Of a stretch of 39,878 bases of DNA, positions 8,350 to 16,116 are shown piece by piece. The position numbers and the translations under genes are program-made. The notes beneath the pieces are model-generated. The model saw only the letters and a list, made by a program, of their open reading frames with translations. It was not told where the DNA came from and did no database searches. The DNA comes from Gammaproteobacteria bacterium. Lineage in GTDB: Bacteria > Pseudomonadota > Gammaproteobacteria > SZUA-229. The stretch lies in NCBI GenBank assembly GCA_029287435.1, contig JARFRD010000175.1, positions 1-39,878 of the forward strand, given 5' to 3'. Every line of letters starts with the position of its first letter. The stretch's first letter is position 1.

Positions 8350-9291
8350 TTAAATCACCTCTTCCTGCTCGTTGAGTCCTGTATTGGAAATACGGTCATA
8401 ATAACGCGCGCGATATATCAAACGTTTCTGTGACGGGCTATCCTGAAATCCGTCACGCTTGTGTAAAACATTGTTACAGATCAAACCTTCGCCCGCATTT
8501 AGCTTGTAGATATAGGCATTTTCCGGATTTTCAAGCTCTTTAGTAATTAGAGCCGTAGCCGCACGGGTGAGTTCATCATCTCGCCATTCTATGTTTCTTT
8601 TTCGCGCCGAGTAGCGCATGTGCAAACTACCCGTGTCAGCATCCACAGAAAATACCGGGCCGACGGATGCACCGCGTATTTCTGTTCCTGAGTCGATATT
8701 AGGCGGTATGGTCATCGCGCCGGGGCGCATAAGTGACTGAATATATTCTGGATTTTCATCTCGCAGGCGAATATAGAGCAGTTCATGATCAATCAGGCCG
8801 CTGATTCCACCTTCCGCCGCTGGATTCACACAATGCACAATAAAACCCCTGACCTGCCGTTCCGGCTCATTATAATAACCATCAGCATGCCAGCTGAGCG
8901 GTCGGTTGGTGTAGGGTATGTACCTGTTGCCCTGCTGCTCCCTGACCTCAATGCTGGTAATGTCATCCTCATCGGAACGCAGGTTATCGTCCAGGTGGCT
9001 CAAGCCCAGCTGCAGCCCCAGCTGGTGAACCAGTTTTTTATCCGCAAACTGGTCCTCATTTGAGACCTTATATATAGCCATGTTGCAAACGGCGTTCAGG
9101 TGTACGATTCGATCCCGTTCTTCCCGGGTTAATTTGAAGGGATTATCCAGCTGAACCAGCAAATCTTCGAGGGCCGGTCGCTGATCGAGCTTGCGCTGGC
9201 GCCACTCACGGTAGCCGGACTCATTGGCCAGGTAGAACGGGCTGTCTTCAGCGGGCGTAAGCAGTACACGATTATGCAGATGTATATTCAT
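8350..9291 (-). CDS. TauD/TfdA-family 2OG-Fe(II) dioxygenase-like protein
   Basis: RPLSWHADGYYN (HxD) ... INAxEGLICNNVLHKRDGFQDS..QKRLIYRARYYDRI (distal His/Arg motif). Confidence 0.85.
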   Translation of the reverse strand: MNIHLHNRVLLTPAEDSPFYLANESGYREWRQRKLDQRPALEDLLVQLDNPFKLTREERDRIVHLNAVCNMAIYKVSNEDQFADKKLVHQLGLQLGLSHLDDNLRSDEDDITSIEVREQQGNRYIPYTNRPLSWHADGYYNEPERQVRGFIVHCVNPAAEGGISGLIDHELLYIRLRDENPEYIQSLMRPGAMTIPPNIDSGTEIRGASVGPVFSVDADTGSLHMRYSARKRNIEWRDDELTRAATALITKELENPENAYIYKLNAGEGLICNNVLHKRDGFQDSPSQKRLIYRARYYDRISNTGLNEQEEVI

Positions 9292-9373
9292 AGGCGAAGC
9301 AGAATGCCCACATCACCGGTAAAATACAATAGTCCCGATAGGAGACCATATAGAGTCAGCAATTACTCCATAT

Positions 9374-9392
9374 AATAGTGATAATCACTCTC
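9374..9392. promoter_or_regulatory. Fur-box-like sequence upstream of the dioxygenase gene
   Basis: AATAGTGATAATCACTCTC matches 15/19 of GATAATGATAATCATTATC by hand count; core AGTGAT-A-ATCACT is a perfect inverted repeat. Confidence 0.55.
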
Positions 9393-9594
9393 ACTAAAGA
9401 AGCAGCGGATCTCACCCTTGTTTACATAAGTTGCTGATTAATAGCCAGTTATTCAATATATTCCAAATACGTCAAATATGAACAAAATATTTCACTATCC
9501 CATTCGAGATAAAGCGTATTGCCCCTGCTCTCCCAAGGGTAGGATTCTGACTTCGAGTGCCCCGCCCTACAATTGCACCACCTAAAATTCAGTC

Positions 9595-9614
9595 CCCTTA
9601 TAGTGGTATAAGGG
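9595..9614. promoter_or_regulatory. perfect inverted repeat upstream of dsrA (candidate operator)
   Basis: CCCTTATA-GTGG-TATAAGGG, 8-bp arms, about 87 bp upstream of the dsrA start codon. Confidence 0.45.
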
Positions 9615-9700
9615 ATATTGAGAACAAAAAGTTTTAGGATTAGAATTTGCGTCCCGAATCTAATCTTGCTTGCAAGCAGCTTAGCCAATAGGAGAAACCC

Positions 9701-10963
9701 ATGGCCAAAAAGATTTATGAAACCCCCATGCTGGATGAACTCGAAAACGGCCCCTGGCCAAGTTTCATCTCAGGTATCAAAAAACTCCGTGATGAGCATC
9801 CTGACGAACGCATCCAGGAAGTAACCAGCAGCCTGCTAGGTCAGCTGGAACACTCATACGAAACTCGTAAGGGTTACTGGAAAGGCGGTACCGTATCTGT
9901 ATTCGGTTACGGCGGCGGTATTATTCCTCGCTTCTCTGAAGTCGGTTCTGCTTTCCCTGAATCAAAAGAATTCCACACTATTCGTGTACAGCCGCCTGCA
10001 GGCAACCACTACACCACTGACATGCTACGTCAGCTGGGTGACAGCTGGGAGAAACACGGTTCCGGCCTGCAGACCTTCCATGGCCAGACCGGTAACATCA
10101 TGTTCATCGGTACTACTACAGAAGGCACACAGCACTTCTTTGACGAAATCAACGATTACGGTTGGGACCTCGGTGGTGCCGGCCCATGCGTACGTACTGC
10201 AATGTCATGCGTAGGTGCTTCTCGCTGTGAAATGTCATGCGCAAACGAGCACGGTATTCACCGTCACCTGGTAAACAACTTTACTGATGACGTTCACCGC
10301 CCTGCACTGCCATACAAGTTCAAGTTCAAAGTTTCCGGTTGCCCAAATGACTGCCAGAACGCAATCGAGCGTGCTGACATGGCTGTTATCGGCACATGGC
10401 GCGATGACATGAAAGTTGACCAGGAAGAAGTTAAGGCATATGTCGCTGCCAAGGGTCGCCAGTATATTATTGACAACGTTGTTACACGTTGCCCGACCAA
10501 TGCACTGTCTCTGAATGACGACGACACACTGGCTGTTGATAACCGTAACTGTGTTCGTTGCATGCACTGCCTGAACGTTATGCCTAAAGCACTGCATCCT
10601 GGTGATGACAAAGGCGTAACCATTCTTATCGGTGGTAAGCGTACACTGAAGATTGGTGACTTGATGGGTACAGTAGTTATTCCATTCAAGAAGCTCGAAA
10701 CAGAAGACGATTATGAAAACCTGATCGAAATGGCTGAAGAAATCATCGATTTCTGGGCAGAAAACGGTCTTGAGCATGAGCGTTGCGGTGAGATGATTGA
10801 ACGCATCGGTCTTGTTAACTTCCTTGAAGGTGTCGATTTCGACCTCGACGTTGATCCAAACATGGTTTCTCACCCACGTCAGAGCTCATACATTCGTATG
10901 GACGGCTGGGACGAAGAAGCTGAAAAATGGTTCGAACGTAAAATGGAAGAAGCGGCTGCTTAA
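9701..10963 (+). CDS. dsrA: reverse-type dissimilatory sulfite reductase subunit alpha
   Basis: CVRTAMSCVGASRCEMSCANEHG, VSGCPNDCQNAIERADMAVIG siroheme/4Fe4S motifs, inserted ferredoxin domain NCVRCMHCLNVMPKAL; operon context. Confidence 0.98.
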   Translation: MAKKIYETPMLDELENGPWPSFISGIKKLRDEHPDERIQEVTSSLLGQLEHSYETRKGYWKGGTVSVFGYGGGIIPRFSEVGSAFPESKEFHTIRVQPPAGNHYTTDMLRQLGDSWEKHGSGLQTFHGQTGNIMFIGTTTEGTQHFFDEINDYGWDLGGAGPCVRTAMSCVGASRCEMSCANEHGIHRHLVNNFTDDVHRPALPYKFKFKVSGCPNDCQNAIERADMAVIGTWRDDMKVDQEEVKAYVAAKGRQYIIDNVVTRCPTNALSLNDDDTLAVDNRNCVRCMHCLNVMPKALHPGDDKGVTILIGGKRTLKIGDLMGTVVIPFKKLETEDDYENLIEMAEEIIDFWAENGLEHERCGEMIERIGLVNFLEGVDFDLDVDPNMVSHPRQSSYIRMDGWDEEAEKWFERKMEEAAA

Positions 10964-10992
10964 TCGTTTTACAAAGACACAAAGCTACATGG

Positions 10993-11010
10993 AAGGGGCC
11001 TCGGCCCCTT
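10993..11010. terminator. hairpin in the dsrA-dsrB intergenic region (probable mRNA stability/processing element)
   Basis: AAGGGGCC-TC-GGCCCCTT, no long T-tract. Confidence 0.55.
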
Positions 11011-11053
11011 TCTAACAACAAATATACATTTATATATACATTGAGGAATAACC

Positions 11054-12127
11054 ATGGCTGATAAACCTCGTTCGCCAATTGAATCCGGATGTCCGGACGC
11101 ATTCCAGTACATGCACCCCGTTATGCGCAAGAATTACGGGCAGTGGAAATACCACGAGCATCCAAAACCAGGTGTACTTCGTCACGTTGCTTATAGCGGC
11201 GACGAAATCTGGACAGTACGTTGTGGTACACAGCGTATTCTCGACATCTTTACACTGCGTGAGCTGTGTGACATCGGTGACGAGTATGCTGATGGTTACA
11301 TCCACTTCACTATTCGCAGTAACGTTGAGTACATGGTTTCTGACGAATCCAAAGTTGAGCCACTGATCAAGGCAATTGAAGACGCTGGCTACATCGTTGG
11401 TGGTACCAAGAACTCTGTAACCATGATTTCTCATACACAGGGCTGGTTACACTGTGACATCCCTGGTACTGACGCATCAGGTGTTGTTAAGTCCATGATG
11501 GACGAGCTCATTGACGAGTTCCGTGAAAACAACATGCCTAACCGTGTACATATCACTACTTCTTGCTGCCAGATTAACTGTGGTGGCCAGGGTGATATAG
11601 CTATCAACGTACAGCACACCAAGCCACCCAAGATTAACCATGACCTGGTTTCCAACGTATGTGAGCGTCCTTCTGTTGTTGCTCGCTGCCCGGTTGCTGC
11701 TATTCGTCCTGCAATGGTTAACGGCAAACCTTCACTTGAAGTTGATGAGAAGAAGTGCATCTGCTGTGGTGCCTGCTTCCCTCCTTGTCCTCCAATGCAG
11801 ATCAACGATGCTGAGCACACCAAGCTGGCTATCTGGGTAGGTGGTAACCACTCAAACGCTCGTGGCAAACCTACGTTCCAGAAACTGGTTGCTGCTGGTA
11901 TCCCTAACAATCCACCTCGCTGGCCTGAAGCAAATGCCATCGTTAAGAGCATCCTGAAAGCATACAAAGAGGACGCCAAGGATTGGGAACGTATTAATGA
12001 CTGGATCGAGCGTATCGGTTGGCCACGTTTCTTCGAAGTTACTAACCTGCCGTTCACCAAGTACCATGTTGATACATGGCGCGGTGCTCGTAACAGCCTT
12101 AACGCTTCAACTCACATTCGTTTCTAA
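11054..12127 (+). CDS. dsrB: reverse-type dissimilatory sulfite reductase subunit beta
   Basis: THTQGWLHCDIPGTDASG, HITTSCCQINCGGQGDIAINVQHTKPP, ferredoxin CICCGACFPPCPP. Confidence 0.98.
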   Translation: MADKPRSPIESGCPDAFQYMHPVMRKNYGQWKYHEHPKPGVLRHVAYSGDEIWTVRCGTQRILDIFTLRELCDIGDEYADGYIHFTIRSNVEYMVSDESKVEPLIKAIEDAGYIVGGTKNSVTMISHTQGWLHCDIPGTDASGVVKSMMDELIDEFRENNMPNRVHITTSCCQINCGGQGDIAINVQHTKPPKINHDLVSNVCERPSVVARCPVAAIRPAMVNGKPSLEVDEKKCICCGACFPPCPPMQINDAEHTKLAIWVGGNHSNARGKPTFQKLVAAGIPNNPPRWPEANAIVKSILKAYKEDAKDWERINDWIERIGWPRFFEVTNLPFTKYHVDTWRGARNSLNASTHIRF

Positions 12128-12136
12128 GGAGCTATT

Positions 12137-12529
12137 GTGAAGTTCAGTATTCAAATTAACGAAGGGCCATACCAGCATCAGGCATCTGATTCTGCATTGC
12201 AGTTCACCAAGGCTGCACTGGCCAAGGGACATGAGATCTTCCGCGTCTTTTTCTATCACGACGGCGTGAACAACGCGACTCGTCTTGCTGTTCCACCGCA
12301 GGATGACCGCAACATCACGCAGCTGTGGCAGGAGCTGCAGAAAGAACATGATCTTGATCTTGTTGTATGTATTGCTGCAGCACAGCGTCGCGGCCTGCTC
12401 GACGAAGACGAAATGAAACGTCAGGGCAAGGACGCGAACAATATCGCTGAAGGCTTCCGCATTTCAGGCCTGGGCCAGCTCATCGAAGCCGGCATCGAGT
12501 CTGACAAGCTGGTTACATTCGGGGGTTAA
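12137..12529 (+). CDS. dsrE: sulfurtransferase DsrE
   Basis: First gene of the DsrEFH set; MKFSIQINEGPYQHQASDSALQFTKAALAKGHEIFRVFFYHDGVNNA...DLDLVVCIAAAQRRGL with conserved Cys. Confidence 0.96.
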   Translation: MKFSIQINEGPYQHQASDSALQFTKAALAKGHEIFRVFFYHDGVNNATRLAVPPQDDRNITQLWQELQKEHDLDLVVCIAAAQRRGLLDEDEMKRQGKDANNIAEGFRISGLGQLIEAGIESDKLVTFGG

Positions 12530-12541
12530 GGGAGAAATATC

Positions 12542-12943
12542 ATGTCAAAGAAATTTATGTACCTTAATCGCAAAGCACCATACGGCACTGTCTACGCACT
12601 CGAGTCACTCGAAGTTGTATTGATTGGCGCTGCCTTTGAACAGGACGTAAGTCTGGCTTTCATTGGTGATGGTGTTTACCAGCTGACCAAGGGTCAGAAC
12701 ACAGATGGCATCGGCATGAAGAACTTCTCGCCGACCTACTCTGCGCTGGGAGACTACGACGTAAACAAGATTTATGTCGAAAAAGAATCGCTTGAAGAAC
12801 GTGGTTTAACTCTGGACGACCTGCAGCATCTTGTTTGGGAAGACGAAGATGAAGATTGGGCTGAGAAGGATTCTATCCGCCTGGTAAGTCGTGCAGAACT
12901 GGCTGATGTTCTCGACGATCAAGACGTAGTACTGAGCTTCTAG
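12542..12943 (+). CDS. dsrF: DsrF (DsrEFH complex subunit)
   Basis: KKFMYLNRKAPYGTVYALESLEVVLIGAAFEQDVSLAFIGDGVYQL; position between dsrE and dsrH. Confidence 0.96.
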   Translation: MSKKFMYLNRKAPYGTVYALESLEVVLIGAAFEQDVSLAFIGDGVYQLTKGQNTDGIGMKNFSPTYSALGDYDVNKIYVEKESLEERGLTLDDLQHLVWEDEDEDWAEKDSIRLVSRAELADVLDDQDVVLSF

Positions 12944-12954
12944 GAGATATAACT

Positions 12955-13257
12955 ATGGCAATGCTTCACACTGTAAACAAATCTCCGTTTGAAAGTAACT
13001 CTTTCGAAACCTGTCTGGGTCTTGCAAAGAGCGGCTCAACCGTACTGCTCTTTGAAGATGGCGTTTATGCTGCAACCGCCGGCACGTCAGCTGCCGATGC
13101 AATCAGTAACGCTAATGGCATTACCTTCGCTGTACTTGGTCCTGATGCACAGGCCCGTGGCATTGACGGTAAGTTAGCTGACGGTATCAAAGTCGTTGAT
13201 TACGACGGTTTTGTTGATTTAGTGGCTGAGTCTGACCAAGTTCAGGCCTGGCTTTAA
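12955..13257 (+). CDS. dsrH: DsrH (DsrEFH complex subunit)
   Basis: MLHTVNKSPFESNSFETCLGLAKSGSTVLLFEDGVYAA; DsrH/TusB-like. Confidence 0.95.
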   Translation: MAMLHTVNKSPFESNSFETCLGLAKSGSTVLLFEDGVYAATAGTSAADAISNANGITFAVLGPDAQARGIDGKLADGIKVVDYDGFVDLVAESDQVQAWL

Positions 13258-13296
13258 TTTAATTTTTTATTTCGTTCTCAACGAGGAGCGCACATT

Positions 13297-13629
13297 ATGC
13301 CTATCGACGTAAACGGTAAAAGTCTTGAAGTAGACGAAGAAGGTTACCTTTCTAACCTTAACGAGTGGGAACCAGCTGTTGCTGAAGTTATGGCCAAGGC
13401 TGAAGACCTTGAGCTGACTGATGACCACTGGGAAATCATCAACTTCCTTCGTGAATACTACGAAGAGTACCAGATTGCTCCAGCAGTACGCGTACTGACT
13501 AAAGCGGTTGGTAAGAAGCTGGGTAAAGAAAAAGGTAACAGCAAGTACCTGTACGAACTGTTCCCATATGGTCCAGGTAAGCAGGCTTGTAAATACGCCG
13601 GCCTTCCTAAGCCAACTGGTTGCGTATAA
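13297..13629 (+). CDS. dsrC: sulfur carrier protein DsrC
   Basis: C-terminal KQACKYAGLPKPTGCV with both redox-active Cys residues. Confidence 0.98.
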   Translation: MPIDVNGKSLEVDEEGYLSNLNEWEPAVAEVMAKAEDLELTDDHWEIINFLREYYEEYQIAPAVRVLTKAVGKKLGKEKGNSKYLYELFPYGPGKQACKYAGLPKPTGCV

Positions 13630-13654
13630 GTAACCTGATCTTTATTGATCACCC

Positions 13655-13697
13655 CGGGCGGGGGTCACAGACCCCTGCTCGACAAACATTTTTTTAA
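13655..13697 (+). terminator. hairpin plus T-run in the dsrC-dsrM intergenic region (candidate attenuator/partial terminator)
   Basis: CGGGCGGGGGTC-ACA-GACCCCTGCTCG imperfect 12-bp stem followed by ACAAACATTTTTTT. Confidence 0.5.
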
Positions 13698-13721
13698 CGG
13701 TTTAAACGAGATATTACTGAA

Positions 13722-14483
13722 ATGACCGCCTTAAGTATTTTGTATGTCATAGCATTTTATGCAGCCATCATCGTTCTAGTTGGCGGCATCATATACAAGG
13801 TGCGTCAGTATATGAGCGTTCCTGCACCGTTAAAAATCGCCGTCACGCCAGCTCCTCTGACCAGGAGCGGTGTTGCATGGCGCCTGACAACTGAAATTGT
13901 CTTCTTTAACAGCCTGTTCCGCTCCACCAAGTGGACCTGGATCTTTGGCTGGATATTCCATGTTTCATTGCTGCTCGCCTTCTTCCGTCACCTGCGATAC
14001 GTGATCAGCCCTGATAGCTTCCTGTGGCCTATCGTCAGCCTGCAGGTCGTGCAGACCTTTGGTAAGTATGCTGGCTTTGCCATGGTATTTGGCCTGTTGG
14101 GCCTGCTTGCACGTCGCATCTTTGTTGATCGTGTACGTTACATCTCTTCACCATCGGATTATTTGATGCTGCTGCTGATCATTGCAATAGCCGGCAGCGG
14201 CCTCATGATGAACTATGTTGCCCACACAGACATCGTTCAGTTAAAAGCATTTATTCTCGGTCTGTTCTACTTCGACTGGCAGAACCTGCCTAATGACACA
14301 ATTTTACTTGTGCACTTAACACTGGTGCTGTTGCTGAGTTTTATATTCCCGATGAGCAAGCTGCTGCACATGCCAGGGCTGTTCTTTGCACCAACACGTT
14401 ACCAGGTAGATAACCCGCGTGAACAGCGTCACCTGTCTGATTGGGGCGCCGCAATTGAAGCTGAAGACGGCCGTAACGCTTAA
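13722..14483 (+). CDS. dsrM: DsrM, membrane heme b subunit of DsrMKJOP
   Basis: Multiple hydrophobic segments, nitrate-reductase gamma-like FNSLFRSTKWTWIFGWIFHVSLLLAFFRHLRY; operon position. Confidence 0.96.
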   Translation: MTALSILYVIAFYAAIIVLVGGIIYKVRQYMSVPAPLKIAVTPAPLTRSGVAWRLTTEIVFFNSLFRSTKWTWIFGWIFHVSLLLAFFRHLRYVISPDSFLWPIVSLQVVQTFGKYAGFAMVFGLLGLLARRIFVDRVRYISSPSDYLMLLLIIAIAGSGLMMNYVAHTDIVQLKAFILGLFYFDWQNLPNDTILLVHLTLVLLLSFIFPMSKLLHMPGLFFAPTRYQVDNPREQRHLSDWGAAIEAEDGRNA

Positions 14484-14528
14484 GCGTTATCGATAACAAG
14501 AACATTATATTGTCAGGAACATTGAATA

Positions 14529-16064
14529 ATGGCTGAATACGAAATACCGGAAACTCATGAATTTCCCGTGATTCCTACCGTTATGGAAGGCGTTATGTCA
14601 CACAGTGCTCCATTCCTGGCAAAAGCACAGTTCCAGGAGCCTCTGGGTTTTCCCGGTGATGCAGGACTGGTCGATGGCTGGAAGGAAATGTTCATCGAAG
14701 AGCTTGGCAACATGCTCAAGAAATACCGCTCGCTGCAGGTATTCATGGATATCTGTGTCAAGTGCGGTGCCTGCACGGACAAATGCCATTATTTCCTGGG
14801 TACTGGTGACGCGAACAACATGCCTGTTGCTCGTCAGGACCTGCTGCGTAAAGTTTATCGCCGCTATTTCACCCTGCCCGGTAAGTACTTCCCGAAACTG
14901 GTTGGCGCTGTCGACCTGACGGAAGAAGTTGTCAATGAAATGTACAGCTACTACCACCAGTGTTCAGAGTGCCGTCGCTGTTCTGTATTCTGTCCTTACG
15001 GTATTGATACTGCCGAAGTCACCATGGCTGCTCGCGATATCCTCGCCAAGATAGGTATGGGGCAGAAATACTCTAACGAGATTATCGGCAAGGTATTCAA
15101 GATTGGTAACAACCTTGGCCTGCCCGAGCCCGCGCTTGTAGACACGATGGAAGGCCTCGAAGAAGAAGTCGAAGAAGATACTGGCATAAAAGTCCGCTAC
15201 CCCGTCGATGAAAAAGGCGCTGACATTCTACTGGTGACACCATCAGCTGACTTCTTTGCTGAACCACACGTTGACGGCCTGATTGGCTATGGCAAGGTAT
15301 TCCATGCGGCAGGTGTTAGCTGGACTGTCAGCTCAAAAGCATCAGAAGCAGCTAACTTTGGCCTGTTCATTGGTAACTACGAAAACATGCGTGAAATATC
15401 ACTGCGTATTCGTGAAGCTGCCAAAGAGCTTGGCGTTAAGCGCATTATCTTTGGTGAGTGTGGACACGCATGGCGTGTTGCCTACAACTTCCTGAACACA
15501 CTGGCCGGACCCTGGGACTTCCTTGACCCGAACTACCCTGTGCCACAGCACATACTCGAATTCACCTCGGACTGCATCGACAAAGGCATTCTGAAACTGG
15601 ATCCGTCCGAGAACGACTGGATGACCCTGACGTTCCACGATTCATGCAACATTGCACGTGCATCTCGTATCGGCGACTACCCGGGAAGCCAGTTTGAAAT
15701 ACCACGCAAGGTAATCAAGGCAGTTTGTAACAATTTCCATGACATGGCTGACGAAACCATCCATGACAGAACTTTCTGTTGCGGCGGTGGCGGCGGCCTG
15801 TTGACAGACGACCTGATGGAGCTTCGTTTGAAAGGCGCTTTACCGCGTATGGAAGCTCTGAAAAATGTAATTGAAGATAAGGGTGTTACCCACATGGCAG
15901 CAATTTGCGCCATCTGTAAATCCCAATTTACCAAGGTACTGCCCTACTACGGCATGACCATGGACCAGATTGTCAGTGTTCACCAGTTGGTGAGCAACGC
16001 TATCATCCTCGACGGACAAGACGATGATGAAGCTGAAAACGCTGAAACTGACGAAGCAGCGTAA
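14529..16064 (+). CDS. dsrK: DsrK, HdrD-like FeS subunit of DsrMKJOP
   Basis: CVKCGACTDKCHYFLG and CSECRRCSVFCPYGID ferredoxin motifs; CCG-domain elements FHDSCN...FCCGGGGGLL, AICAICKSQF. Confidence 0.97.
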   Translation: MAEYEIPETHEFPVIPTVMEGVMSHSAPFLAKAQFQEPLGFPGDAGLVDGWKEMFIEELGNMLKKYRSLQVFMDICVKCGACTDKCHYFLGTGDANNMPVARQDLLRKVYRRYFTLPGKYFPKLVGAVDLTEEVVNEMYSYYHQCSECRRCSVFCPYGIDTAEVTMAARDILAKIGMGQKYSNEIIGKVFKIGNNLGLPEPALVDTMEGLEEEVEEDTGIKVRYPVDEKGADILLVTPSADFFAEPHVDGLIGYGKVFHAAGVSWTVSSKASEAANFGLFIGNYENMREISLRIREAAKELGVKRIIFGECGHAWRVAYNFLNTLAGPWDFLDPNYPVPQHILEFTSDCIDKGILKLDPSENDWMTLTFHDSCNIARASRIGDYPGSQFEIPRKVIKAVCNNFHDMADETIHDRTFCCGGGGGLLTDDLMELRLKGALPRMEALKNVIEDKGVTHMAAICAICKSQFTKVLPYYGMTMDQIVSVHQLVSNAIILDGQDDDEAENAETDEAA

Positions 16065-16116
16065 AACAATATTTTAACGATACTCACTCTGTAACGGTAT
16101 TTAACAGGAGAACGAC

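Noticed and set aside
9449-9688. 79-aa minus-strand ORF in the dsrA upstream region
   Set aside because: No family resemblance; lies in the intergenic regulatory region with palindromes.
10235-10873. 212-aa minus-strand ORF opposite dsrA (also 11030-11434 and 11431-12060 opposite dsrA/dsrB)
   Set aside because: Shadow ORFs of strongly coding dsrA/dsrB; low-complexity translations with no domain character.
13636-13651. TGATC-TTTATT-GATCA palindrome after dsrC as an FNR/CRP site
   Set aside because: Wrong spacing and half-sites for FNR or CRP; short palindromes of this size occur by chance.
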